Of a stretch of DNA of 64,000 bases, positions 52,595-61,022 are shown one piece after another; position 1 is the first letter of the stretch; the number at the start of each line of letters is the position of its first letter. The position numbers were made by a program, and so were the translations under genes. Location: assembly GCF_900101765.1 (NCBI RefSeq), contig NZ_LT627735.1, forward strand, positions 2,008,501-2,072,500. Direction: 5' to 3'. A model generated the notes under the pieces. The model was given only the letters and a program-made list of their open reading frames with translations. It ran no database searches and was not told where the DNA came from. The DNA comes from Nonlabens sp. Hel1_33_55 (GTDB lineage: Bacteria > Bacteroidota > Bacteroidia > Flavobacteriales > Flavobacteriaceae).

Positions 52595-54057
52595 AGGAAC
52601 GTTTACTGAAATATTTTAAGAGCGATAAGCACTTGTGGTGGACAGTTACTGTTTTACCCGGTGTTTACAGCATTCTATATTTATATACGAATAATTTTAC
52701 AAGCGTAAATTCGTGGATTCAACTTGGCAATTTCTTGTTGATGTTCATTCTGTTGCCTGTGGTAGAGATTGTACTTCTGGACCTGGCCTTTAAAAAATGG
52801 TTGCCTAATCATAGGTCAAAATTATACTGGTCTTATTTAATCATCAACTTTGCAATCATCCTATCCCTTTGTGTCTTTCAAGGCTGGCGATGGAAAGGGC
52901 TTATTCTTGTGGCAATAATTAGTATAGTAAGCGCATTTTTTACAGCAAAACACTATAAAAAACTAGTTCTGATTCTGGGTCTAATGACACTTTTTGCCTT
53001 GGCAAATTTTACTTTCTTCTATGTCACGCGAATTGTGGGGACACCAGAATGGTCAAAAACACAAGATTTTGAAAAACTAGTTTTTGAGAAAAAGCCAAAT
53101 ATTTATTTAATCCAGCCTGATGGTTTTGTAGCACCAAAAGCTGCTAAAAATCCAGAATATCAATGGTCAGGAACAGATTTCTACAGCCAACTGGAAGAAA
53201 ATGAAATTTTCATCAATAGAGAATATCGCAGTAATTATCCAACCACGCTCACCAGTAACAGCGCATTATTTACTGGACAACATCACTATTTTAACAATGG
53301 AAAAATAGAAGGTGAATTATTCAATGCTCGTGATATTATCGTTGGCAAAAATGCCGCATTAAATACTCTTAAGTCAAATGGATATCAACTCAACGCCATT
53401 CTTCAACACAAATACTTGCTCCTCAATCACCCTAAAGTTGCATACGATTACATAAACGTTGACTATAACGACGTAAATGTTACCACCAGTTATATTTCCA
53501 ATAATGATTACAAAAGAGATCTTTATGATAGAATGGAAGTATCAAGTGATCTACCGCAGTTTTATTTTGTAGAAGTTTTATCACCAGGACATATTTCAGT
53601 CAGTGAATGGTCTGCAGGAACTATTGAAGAGGAAAGAGAAGTATATCTGCAGCGCATGGATGATATGGCCATTGAAATTCTAGAGATGACCCAGCATATT
53701 TCCAAAAAAGATCCAGACGCAATCATTATTCTTGCCGCAGACCATGGAGGCTTTGTTGGTTTCAAAAGCACAGGTGAAGCCTATGCTAAACCTACTCAGG
53801 AAATACCTCTCAAGCAGAGTCTTTTCAGTGCGTTGCTAGCAGTAAAAGCTCCTACGGATTTCAAGAGCTATCAGGAGAATATTAAAAGCTCTGTAGGGAT
53901 TTTCAGTAATTTATTCCATTACCTTGCAGCGCGGCCTGTGCCATTAGATACACTAGACAATAGCAGTTATATTTTCATTAAAAAAGAAGACGTTCGAGGC
54001 GTCTATAAATATTACAATACAAATGGTGAACCTGTTACCGAAAAAATTCAATTATAG
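52591..54057 (+). CDS. Membrane-anchored sulfatase/alkaline-phosphatase-superfamily protein
   Basis: A 488-residue protein. About five N-terminal transmembrane helices (roughly 15-150) precede a catalytic-type domain starting PNIYLIQPDGFVAP. Sulfatase/phosphoethanolamine-transferase landmarks are present: YPTTLTSNSALFTG (about 210-223, with candidate nucleophile Thr) and AADHGGFVGF (about 386-395, the metal-binding DHG). The layout, membrane domain plus extracytoplasmic alkaline-phosphatase fold, resembles LtaS/EptA transferases. The first metal site is less clear than usual (QPDG in place of a paired-Asp motif). It is coupled to the methyltransferase gene, so both may act on the same envelope glycan or lipid. 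Confidence 0.78.
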   Translation: MKERLLKYFKSDKHLWWTVTVLPGVYSILYLYTNNFTSVNSWIQLGNFLLMFILLPVVEIVLLDLAFKKWLPNHRSKLYWSYLIINFAIILSLCVFQGWRWKGLILVAIISIVSAFFTAKHYKKLVLILGLMTLFALANFTFFYVTRIVGTPEWSKTQDFEKLVFEKKPNIYLIQPDGFVAPKAAKNPEYQWSGTDFYSQLEENEIFINREYRSNYPTTLTSNSALFTGQHHYFNNGKIEGELFNARDIIVGKNAALNTLKSNGYQLNAILQHKYLLLNHPKVAYDYINVDYNDVNVTTSYISNNDYKRDLYDRMEVSSDLPQFYFVEVLSPGHISVSEWSAGTIEEEREVYLQRMDDMAIEILEMTQHISKKDPDAIIILAADHGGFVGFKSTGEAYAKPTQEIPLKQSLFSALLAVKAPTDFKSYQENIKSSVGIFSNLFHYLAARPVPLDTLDNSSYIFIKKEDVRGVYKYYNTNGEPVTEKIQL

Positions 54058-54802
54058 TTTTTTAATTTTATTCTTTTTTGCTTCCAGCTATGGGATAGCC
54101 CAATCCTGTGTTTGTTACCAGAAAGACCTTCTTAACGATTTTAAAGACACCGATTTTATAGGAGTTGTAACGGTGACTGCCAAAGAACAGCATCCCTACA
54201 ATGCAGAGGTTGATGTAATTTCCTTTACAACTCAAGAGATTTTCAAAGGTTCTGAAATCAATGAAGTTTTTGTATTTCAAAAGAAAGGCCATGGTAAGAA
54301 TAATGATGGATGTCAGCTGTTTTTAAAGGAAGGCGATCAGTTGTTATTGTATGCCAACTATAAAAGCAACTATCATTTTACTATGCCGTGTTACCGCAAT
54401 AAACTCTTAAGTAACACAGAAACAGACTACCAAATGGCGGTACAAAATCATTTGAAAATCTTACGCCAGTTGCAACCCTTTGAACAAGATCTCAAAGAGG
54501 CCACCACTAAATGTAGTGATGCCATTACTGATGCAGAAGCTGGAAATGTTATAGGCGATATACGTCTCAAAACTGATGAAACGAGAATGGGTCTTTATAG
54601 TGTGAAATTTACTGAGGACAATAAAATTGACAGAATTGAAGTCGTTTCCCCTTTCAATGACGAGGTTGATAATAAGGTGCGCATCGCGCTGATAAAGAAA
54701 GAATGGACGCCTTGCGAGCTTAATGAAGATAGAAAACTGATATTAGGATACTTCTACAAACCTTCTACTTTTTATCGTCGGGCGCATTTGAGTCCGCTAT
54801 AA
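54023..54802 (+). CDS. Secreted netrin/TIMP-like domain protein
   Basis: A 259-residue exported protein. Residues 1-27 are a signal peptide ending YGIAQ; the mature protein begins SCVCYQKD, a Cys-x-Cys start like that of tissue-inhibitor-of-metalloproteinase/netrin-like (OB-fold) domains. Further matches to that fold are DTDFIGVVTVTA, EIFKGSEINEVFVFQKKG and the pair GCQLFLKEGDQLLLYA, where Cys may pair with the first. The rest (about 150-259) is unrecognised. It overlaps the sulfatase-like gene by 35 bases at its start and the minus-strand XrtF-partner gene by 38 bases at its end. Function unknown. Confidence 0.7.
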   Translation: MVNLLPKKFNYSFLILFFFASSYGIAQSCVCYQKDLLNDFKDTDFIGVVTVTAKEQHPYNAEVDVISFTTQEIFKGSEINEVFVFQKKGHGKNNDGCQLFLKEGDQLLLYANYKSNYHFTMPCYRNKLLSNTETDYQMAVQNHLKILRQLQPFEQDLKEATTKCSDAITDAEAGNVIGDIRLKTDETRMGLYSVKFTEDNKIDRIEVVSPFNDEVDNKVRIALIKKEWTPCELNEDRKLILGYFYKPSTFYRRAHLSPL

Positions 54803-55268
54803 GGGCTGCATTTCTTGTCTTGAGAAAATAGCCTCCAGCTACCAAAACAAAGAGTAATAAAGGGTGAATCAAAAACCTTCTGGTATAGAAAAGCGCCATT
54901 TTTGATAGCGAGGCTTCAAACTGCAGCGTGACAAAAAACAGAACGTTTAGCACGATAAAAGCAAACAGATACACCCATAAACCTGCCTTAATATAACTAG
55001 CGGACTTAAAAAGAACCCAGATTATAGCTAGCGAAATAATTGCGTTCATCGAATACCGCAATGAGTTAGATAAAAACAACCACATTGTTTTCATCTCTGG
55101 AAAAGGCATGCTCTGGAATGCGCCATGGAAATACTCATCCAGTGGATCATAAAATAAGTCATGCTGGAAATAACGAACGCAGACCAACAACACTAACAGT
55201 ATCGCAACAGCGCATATTTGAAGTAAACGGCTCACGAGGTTTTCGGTTTTCTGATCCAGTAGATCCAC
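54765..55268 (-). CDS. XrtF-associated membrane protein
   Basis: A 167-residue inner-membrane protein with about four helices and the block YDPLDEYFHGAFQSMPFPEM, then SNSLRYSMNAIISLAIIW. This matches the small protein that consistently accompanies exosortase F in Flavobacteriia. It overlaps the exosortase gene by 37 bases, so the two are made together. Its role is not known; stabilising the exosortase or presenting substrate is an inference from pairing. Confidence 0.82.
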   Translation of the reverse strand: MDLLDQKTENLVSRLLQICAVAILLVLLVCVRYFQHDLFYDPLDEYFHGAFQSMPFPEMKTMWLFLSNSLRYSMNAIISLAIIWVLFKSASYIKAGLWVYLFAFIVLNVLFFVTLQFEASLSKMALFYTRRFLIHPLLLFVLVAGGYFLKTRNAALIADSNAPDDKK

Positions 55269-55765
55269 AATAAGATGACGCTCCCATAGATTACTGCTGG
55301 AAATGCGATGTCATGGGCAACTTCCCTAAATTCCGGCAGATTTTGAAATACTAGGGCAAGCGAGACCAGCCTTGTAAGATTCACTAAATAGATAAATACA
55401 AATCCTATCAATAGGAAGAGGATTGTTTTCTTGTACGCTTTCGCGAAAGCGATGACAAAAGCAGCAAACAACAACATCACACTTACCGCATTACAACCCT
55501 CAATCACCCTATAAACGATCTGATCGTTGATATACAACATCACTGATGGATGGCTGGATGCATTATAGATCTGCGCATCATAACCCAACCATTGAAGTAT
55601 CGTCTGCGTTTGCCTACTCACGCCAGCAGTTATGGGATCTGGATAATTATAATCCTGATATTCCAACTGCAAATAACCATAGTAAGCAAGCGACAGCAGT
55701 AAATACAGCGCACCAAAGATGATAACAAATTTGAAAACGGGATAATAGGGTTTGAGGCGGTCCAA
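55232..55765 (-). CDS. xrtF: Exosortase F (XrtF), transmembrane cysteine transpeptidase
   Basis: A 177-residue membrane protein with about five helices. The exosortase triad is complete: Cys91 in YRVIEGCNAVSVMLLF, Arg132 in FIYLVNLTRLVSLALV, and His151 in REVAHDIAFPAVIYGS. Exosortases cleave C-terminal sorting signals (PEP-CTERM and relatives) at the membrane. XrtF is the short flavobacterial type. No candidate substrate with a C-terminal sorting motif, helix and basic tail is seen in this window. A palindrome copy encodes the Ala-Phe-Ala-Lys-Ala near residue 106-110. Confidence 0.9.
   Translation of the reverse strand: MDRLKPYYPVFKFVIIFGALYLLLSLAYYGYLQLEYQDYNYPDPITAGVSRQTQTILQWLGYDAQIYNASSHPSVMLYINDQIVYRVIEGCNAVSVMLLFAAFVIAFAKAYKKTILFLLIGFVFIYLVNLTRLVSLALVFQNLPEFREVAHDIAFPAVIYGSVILLWIYWIRKPKTS
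55436..55451. repeat. 16-bp palindrome, copy 10 (perfect)
   Basis: Inside xrtF, at the cytoplasmic end of a helix, Ala-Phe-Ala-Lys-Ala frame. Confidence 0.95.
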
Positions 55766-55839
55766 TCAATAAGATTTATAACAAAGTTAGTTATTTAAGG
55801 TAGTTTGGCTCTTAATTTTGGCAGCCTTAAGAAAGACTC

Positions 55840-56292
55840 ATGCAAAAGAACGATTTAAAACCACAGATTACATCCATTATTAACGGTGATGAGGAAGCAG
55901 TAAAGAAAATGCAAGCCATTTGCGATTTGTTGCAAGATAAATTGCCTACTTATAATTGGGTAGGTTTCTACATGGCACATGAAACCGAGCCAAGGTTACA
56001 CCTGTGGTGTCAAGCAGGTGAGCCTACAGATCATGTGGTGATACCTTTTGGCAAAGGGATTTGTGGTCAGGTAGCGGTTTCTAATCAGAATTTTGTGGTG
56101 GACGATGTTAAGGCCCAGGATAACTATATCGCCTGCAGTATTTATGTAAAAAGTGAGGTCGTCATTCCATTATTCAAGGATGGCAAGAATATAGGCCAGA
56201 TCGATATTGACAGTAATACCGTGGCAGCTTTTGATGAAAGTGATGAACGTTTTCTAGAATGGGTGAACGAGCAAGTAGCGACGATTCTATAG
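55840..56292 (+). CDS. GAF-domain protein, free methionine-R-sulfoxide reductase family
   Basis: A 150-residue single GAF domain. It matches the fRMsr/YebR family: YNWVGFYM, VIPFGKGICGQVA, VVDDVKAQDNYIACSIYVKSEVVIPL, GQIDIDSN. Cys75 (GICG) and Cys99 (IACS) correspond to Cys94 and the catalytic Cys118 of the E. coli enzyme. The position of the resolving Cys84 appears to be His65. Another cysteine, Cys57, lies eight residues earlier and could substitute. The reaction would be reduction of free methionine-R-sulfoxide with thioredoxin; activity is probable rather than certain. Confidence 0.82.
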   Translation: MQKNDLKPQITSIINGDEEAVKKMQAICDLLQDKLPTYNWVGFYMAHETEPRLHLWCQAGEPTDHVVIPFGKGICGQVAVSNQNFVVDDVKAQDNYIACSIYVKSEVVIPLFKDGKNIGQIDIDSNTVAAFDESDERFLEWVNEQVATIL

Positions 56293-56295
56293 CGC

Positions 56296-57318
56296 CTAGA
56301 AATCTTCACTCCTGACATGCTGCTCCCATTTCCATGCAGATTCTAAAGCTTCTTTCAAGGACGACCGTGCTTTCCATCCTAGAACGTTATTGGCACGATC
56401 CGTTTGTGCATAGGCAGCTGTAATATCGCCCGAGCGGCGATCTACTACCTTATAGTTCAAAGGCTTTCCAGAAACCTCTTTAAAGGTGTTGACTACTTCC
56501 ATAACAGTAGAACCAGTTCCTGTTCCTATATTGAAGGTTTCCATATTGGTTTCATTCTTGCCGGTTTCTAATCTTTCCAAAGCAACAACATGAGCTTTTG
56601 CAAGATCTACCACATGGATATAATCTCTTATTGCTGTTCCATCCTTGGTAGGGTAATCATCGCCATAAATAGATAACTGTTCACGCAGTCCTATTCCAGT
56701 TTGGGTGATATAGGGAACTAAATTCTGTGGTGTTCCCAGCGGTAATTCACCAATCTTAGCCGACTCGTGTGCCCCTATTGGATTGAAATAGCGCAATGCA
56801 ATGGCATTCAAATTAGGCATCACATTACAGAGATCTCTAATAATTTCTTCACCTATTTGTTTAGTATTACCATAAGGAGATTCGGCTGGTTTGACTGGAG
56901 CACTTTCTGATACTGGTAATTCATCTGCCTGTCCATAAACAGTACAGGATGAGCTGAAAATGAACTTTGTATTTCTTCTCTTAATGTTGTTGAGCAAATA
57001 GACTAAAGCCGTGATATTATTCTCGTAATAATCCAACGGTCGTGCTACGCTCTCGCCTACGGCTTTTGACGCTGCAAAATGAATTACGTTTTCAATATCC
57101 TTATGCTTTCTGAAAAAGTAAACCACATCTTCTTTTACCCTTAAGTCAAGCTTTTCAAATTCAGGCTCTTTTCCAGTTATGGATGTTATTTGATCAAGTA
57201 CCTTCTCTGAACTGTTTGATAGGTCATCAATTATTACAACCTCATGGCCACGCTCCTGCAACTCTACCACCACATGTGAACCTATATAACCTAATCCACC
57301 AGTAACCAATACTTTCAT
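56296..57318 (-). CDS. galE: UDP-glucose 4-epimerase
   Basis: A 340-residue short-chain dehydrogenase-type epimerase, full length. It has the NAD-binding motif VTGGLGYIGSH at the N-terminus, the catalytic serine region FSSSCTVYG, and YGNTK with the Tyr-x-x-x-Lys pair. Later landmarks are ALRYFNPIGAH and the substrate segment DYIHVVDLAKAHV. It interconverts UDP-glucose and UDP-galactose for surface polysaccharide or galactose use. Monocistronic, ending three bases from the convergent GAF gene. Confidence 0.96.
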   Translation of the reverse strand: MKVLVTGGLGYIGSHVVVELQERGHEVVIIDDLSNSSEKVLDQITSITGKEPEFEKLDLRVKEDVVYFFRKHKDIENVIHFAASKAVGESVARPLDYYENNITALVYLLNNIKRRNTKFIFSSSCTVYGQADELPVSESAPVKPAESPYGNTKQIGEEIIRDLCNVMPNLNAIALRYFNPIGAHESAKIGELPLGTPQNLVPYITQTGIGLREQLSIYGDDYPTKDGTAIRDYIHVVDLAKAHVVALERLETGKNETNMETFNIGTGTGSTVMEVVNTFKEVSGKPLNYKVVDRRSGDITAAYAQTDRANNVLGWKARSSLKEALESAWKWEQHVRSEDF

Positions 57319-57458
57319 ATTCTACATTTTAATCTGAGGTTGAATTTAGGGATTAAAATAAAAACAGCTACCCTATGGCAACCGTTTTTGTCTCTAATAT
57401 TACTCGTAATCATAAGGTGCGGGATAAATTTCGCATCTTATTAGGATTCTATTTTAAT

Positions 57459-58601
57459 CTAATCAGCCAAAAGGCCTCTTGAAATTACAATCTTCTGGAT
57501 CTCGCTGGTTCCTTCATAGATCTGTGTGATTTTTGCATCACGCATCAAACGTTCTACATGGTATTCTTTTACAAATCCATTACCGCCATGTACCTGAACC
57601 GCTTCTACAGATACATCCATTGCAACTTGAGATGCATATAATTTTGCCATGGCACTGCTCATATCATAGCTGTTGCCTTGATCTTTATCCCATGCGCTTT
57701 TCATTACCAAATGTCTTGCTGCAGCAATGCTGGTATGCATGTCTGCTAGTTTAAAGGCGATTGCTTGATGGTTACAGATTTCGGTTCCAAAAGCCTTACG
57801 CACTTTACTGTAATCACGCGCAAGTTCATAAGCGCCACTTGCGATTCCCAATGCTTGGGCTGCAATACCTATACGACCACCAGAAAGTGTCTTCATAGCA
57901 AACTTGAACCCAAAACCGTCCTCGCCTATCCTGTTTTCCTTAGGCACTTTCACATCATTGAAAATCAATGAGTGCGTATCACTACCACGTATACCTAATT
58001 TATCTTCCTTAACACCTATTTCAAAACCATCCCAGCCTTTCTCAACGATAAAAGCATTAATTCCTTTATGCTTTTTCTCTTTATCAGTCTGGGCTATGAC
58101 TAGATAATAATCGGCACTATTACCGTTTGTGATCCAGTTTTTAGTACCATTAAGCACATAGTGATCGCCTTTATCAATCGCCGTTGTTTTTTGGGACGTA
58201 GCATCACTACCAGCTTCTGGCTCAGAAAGACAAAATGCGCCAATCGATTCTCCAGAGGTTAGTTTAGTCAGGTATTTTTCTTTTTGAGCCTCGTTACCAT
58301 AAGTATCAAGTCCCCAACAAACCAGTGAGTTATTTACCGATACGATCACGGAGGCACTAGCGTCCACTTTAGAAAGTTCTTCCATTACCAAAACGTATGA
58401 TATAGTATCCATTCCACCACCGCCGTACTTAGGATCTGCCATCATTCCTAGAAATCCTAGCTCACCCATTTTCTTAATTTGTTCTGTAGGGAATCTTTGT
58501 AGGTTGTCACGCTCGATCACTCCAGGCAACAATTCGGTTTTTGCAAAATCTCTGGCAGCATCTCTAATCATTAAATGCTCTTCCGTAAGGCTAAAATCCA
58601 T
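57459..58601 (-). CDS. Acyl-CoA dehydrogenase (short-chain type)
   Basis: A 380-residue FAD enzyme. It has the signatures LSEPEAGSDATSQKT (FAD/substrate loop) and YHVERLMRDAKITQIYEGTSEIQ, in which the Glu of YEGTSE is the usual catalytic base of short-chain and butyryl-type enzymes. It oxidises acyl-CoA in fatty-acid or branched-chain amino-acid breakdown. I chose the Met at 58601 (MDFSLTEEHLMIRD), the normal family start, rather than an upstream Met at 58631 that would place the start almost at the promoter. Confidence 0.93.
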   Translation of the reverse strand: MDFSLTEEHLMIRDAARDFAKTELLPGVIERDNLQRFPTEQIKKMGELGFLGMMADPKYGGGGMDTISYVLVMEELSKVDASASVIVSVNNSLVCWGLDTYGNEAQKEKYLTKLTSGESIGAFCLSEPEAGSDATSQKTTAIDKGDHYVLNGTKNWITNGNSADYYLVIAQTDKEKKHKGINAFIVEKGWDGFEIGVKEDKLGIRGSDTHSLIFNDVKVPKENRIGEDGFGFKFAMKTLSGGRIGIAAQALGIASGAYELARDYSKVRKAFGTEICNHQAIAFKLADMHTSIAAARHLVMKSAWDKDQGNSYDMSSAMAKLYASQVAMDVSVEAVQVHGGNGFVKEYHVERLMRDAKITQIYEGTSEIQKIVISRGLLAD

Positions 58602-58628
58602 CTGTATATTTGTTTTTTTATCTGTCGG

Positions 58629-58660
58629 CAAATTTAAGGATTCTTGACAGTATCACACAA
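58629..58660 (-). promoter_or_regulatory. Promoter of the acyl-CoA dehydrogenase gene
   Basis: On the minus strand TTG, 21 bases, TAAATTTG, a full -7 match, ending 27 bases before the chosen start codon. This supports the downstream Met. Confidence 0.7.
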
Positions 58661-58672
58661 TCATAAAAACAC

Positions 58673-59728
58673 ATGATAGCACAGAGTTATAACGTCATAG
58701 GAGTCATGTCTGGCACGTCTCTCGATGGAATTGATCTTGTCCACGTTAATCTCAAATATTCAAGCGGTTGGAGTTTTGAAATTTTGCACCATGAATGTGT
58801 TGAATATGAACAATCATGGGCAAATAGACTTCAAGGAGGTATTGATCTTTATGAATCTATTTTGCAACTGCTCAATAAAGACTACACGACGTATCTGGCA
58901 GCCGTTTGCAATGATTTCATCAAATCAAATAGCATTGAAAACCTTATAGCGATTTGTTCACACGGCCATACGATTTCTCACGATCCAGAGAATGGTCACA
59001 CATTACAGATTGGAAACCTTCCAGAGCTCGCAACCTTAACTAACCAGCGTATTGTTTGTGATTTTAGAGTCCAGGATGTCGCTATGGGTGGTCAAGGCGC
59101 ACCACTGGTACCTATAGGCGACCGTTTGCTTTTTAGCAACAACGACTATTGCCTTAATCTTGGTGGTTTTGCAAATGTCAGTTTTGAAAATAATGGAAAT
59201 AGGCTGGCTTATGACCTTTGTGCAGTAAATGTTGTGCTCAATCACTATGCTTTAAAACTAGGAAAGAAGTATGATGATAATGGCGCTTTCGCGAAAGCGG
59301 GAACTCCACAATCCTCTATCCTAAAACAACTTGCAGATTTACCATTTTATAAACAACCTGCACCTAAATCCTTGGGAATCGAATGGGTGAATGAGTACGT
59401 TTTTCCAATTCTTGATACGATTGAAGATCCGCTGAATGTTATCGCCACTTACACTCACCATGTTGCTAAAATCATCTCTGAAAGCCTGCCAGCAAATTCT
59501 AAAGTGATCGTTACTGGTGGTGGAGCTTACAACTCATATTTGCTAGAATTAATCAACACCCAACGATCGACATTGTTGGAACTACCAGAACCAGCCATTA
59601 TCGACATGAAGGAAGCGATCATTTTTGCATTATTAGGTGTGCTGCGGCTACGCAATGAAAATAATTGCATTTCTAGCGTGACTGGAGCTTCTAGAGACCA
59701 TAGTAGCGGCAAAATTTATACTCCATAA
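58673..59728 (+). CDS. anmK: Anhydro-N-acetylmuramic acid kinase
   Basis: A 351-residue cytoplasmic kinase that hydrolyses and phosphorylates 1,6-anhydro-MurNAc during peptidoglycan recycling. The signature GVMSGTSLDGIDLV lies at the N-terminus; other family blocks are CSHGHTISH, DFRVQDVAMGGQGAPLVPIGDRLLF, LNLGGFANVS and VTGGGAYNSYLLEL. A palindrome copy encodes Ala-Phe-Ala-Lys-Ala at about residues 205-209 in the DNGAFAKAGT segment, a position where that sequence suits the family. Single gene, divergent from the acyl-CoA dehydrogenase. Confidence 0.95.
   Translation: MIAQSYNVIGVMSGTSLDGIDLVHVNLKYSSGWSFEILHHECVEYEQSWANRLQGGIDLYESILQLLNKDYTTYLAAVCNDFIKSNSIENLIAICSHGHTISHDPENGHTLQIGNLPELATLTNQRIVCDFRVQDVAMGGQGAPLVPIGDRLLFSNNDYCLNLGGFANVSFENNGNRLAYDLCAVNVVLNHYALKLGKKYDDNGAFAKAGTPQSSILKQLADLPFYKQPAPKSLGIEWVNEYVFPILDTIEDPLNVIATYTHHVAKIISESLPANSKVIVTGGGAYNSYLLELINTQRSTLLELPEPAIIDMKEAIIFALLGVLRLRNENNCISSVTGASRDHSSGKIYTP
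59284..59299. repeat. 16-bp palindrome, copy 11 (perfect)
   Basis: Inside anmK, Ala-Phe-Ala-Lys-Ala frame. Confidence 0.95.
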
Positions 59729-59795
59729 CAAATTGCGAAAAATCCCAAAATCGACCTACGCTTTTTTATATTTGTGAGCTAAGCCATAAAACTCA

Positions 59796-61022
59796 ATGAA
59801 AGAACTCTTAAAACGCTATGAAAACGCAGAACCTGAAATCGTCTTTCACTGGAATGATCCAGAAACAGATGCAGAAGGATGGACGGTTATCAATAGTTTA
59901 AGAGGTGGTGCAGCTGGCGGTGGAACGCGTATGAGAATTGGTCTTGATCAAAACGAGGTTCTATCCCTTGCTAAAACCATGGAGATCAAATTCACGGTTT
60001 CTGGACCAGCCATAGGTGGCGCAAAGTCAGGAATTAATTTTGACCCACAGGATCCTCGCAAGAAAGGTGTATTGGAACGATGGTACAGAGCTGTTTCCCC
60101 TTTACTAAAAAGCTACTATGGAACTGGTGGCGATCTCAACGTTGACGAGATCCACGAAGTAATACCCATTACAGAGGAAAGCGGTGTCTGGCACCCGCAA
60201 GAAGGCGTTTTCAACGGTCATTTCACACCATCTGTGGCAGATAAAATCAACCGCATAGGCCAACTGCGACAAGGCGTCATCAAAGTAATCGAGAATCCAG
60301 ACTATTCACCAGACGTTTCCAGAAAATACACGGTTGCAGATATGATCACCGGCTATGGCGTGGCAGAAGCCGCTCGTCATTATTACAATATTTATGGCGG
60401 CGACATCAAAGGTAAACGTGCAGTAGTTCAAGGCTTTGGGAATGTGGGCAGCGCAGCTGCATTCTATCTAGCTCAAGCAGGCGCTAAAATCGTAGGGATT
60501 ATAGACAGTGCCGGTGGGTTGATCAATGAAGATGGATATAGCTTTGAAGAAATTAAACAACTGTTTCTTAACAAACACGGGAATCAGCTTAAAGCAGATG
60601 ATTTAATTCCTTTTGTAGAAGCAAACGAAGCCATCTATTCCTTACAAACCGAGATATTTGCTCCATGTGCTGCATCGCGACTTATAAGTAAAAAGCAAAT
60701 TGATCAAATGATCGATTCTGGATTGGAAGTGATTTCTTGCGGTGCCAACGTACCTTTTGCAGATAAGGAAATTTTCTTCGGCTCCATTATGGAATATACT
60801 GATGAAAAGGTAAGTTTGATACCAGATTTTATTTCCAACTGTGGTATGGCTCGCGTTTTTGCCTACTTTATGGAGCGCAAGGTCCAAATGACTGACGAAG
60901 CAATATTTAACGATACCAGCATGACGATACGTAATGCTATCCAAAATACTTTTAATAACAATAGTTCCAAAACGCAAATAAGCAGCACTGCTTTTGAAAT
61001 TGCACTTAAACAACTCACATAA
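59796..61022 (+). CDS. Glu/Leu/Phe/Val-family amino-acid dehydrogenase
   Basis: A 408-residue NAD(P)-dependent dehydrogenase catalysing oxidative deamination of an amino acid. The N-terminal substrate domain has SLAKTMEIKFTVSGPAIGGAKSGI, a variant of the family LAxxMxxK…GGxKGG block, and GTGGDLNVDEIHEV. The Rossmann part has VVQGFGNVGSAAAFYLAQAGAKIVGI (about 208-233). Substrate (Glu, Leu, Val or Phe) cannot be decided by eye. It abuts nhaD with no gap, so the two are co-transcribed. TATATTTG at 59767-59774 fits a -7 element, without an obvious TTG partner. Confidence 0.88.
   Translation: MKELLKRYENAEPEIVFHWNDPETDAEGWTVINSLRGGAAGGGTRMRIGLDQNEVLSLAKTMEIKFTVSGPAIGGAKSGINFDPQDPRKKGVLERWYRAVSPLLKSYYGTGGDLNVDEIHEVIPITEESGVWHPQEGVFNGHFTPSVADKINRIGQLRQGVIKVIENPDYSPDVSRKYTVADMITGYGVAEAARHYYNIYGGDIKGKRAVVQGFGNVGSAAAFYLAQAGAKIVGIIDSAGGLINEDGYSFEEIKQLFLNKHGNQLKADDLIPFVEANEAIYSLQTEIFAPCAASRLISKKQIDQMIDSGLEVISCGANVPFADKEIFFGSIMEYTDEKVSLIPDFISNCGMARVFAYFMERKVQMTDEAIFNDTSMTIRNAIQNTFNNNSSKTQISSTAFEIALKQLT

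Noticed and set aside
60642..61013. 123-codon minus-strand frame inside the amino-acid dehydrogenase gene
   Set aside because: Antisense shadow, with a Cys/His-scattered translation not resembling any family.
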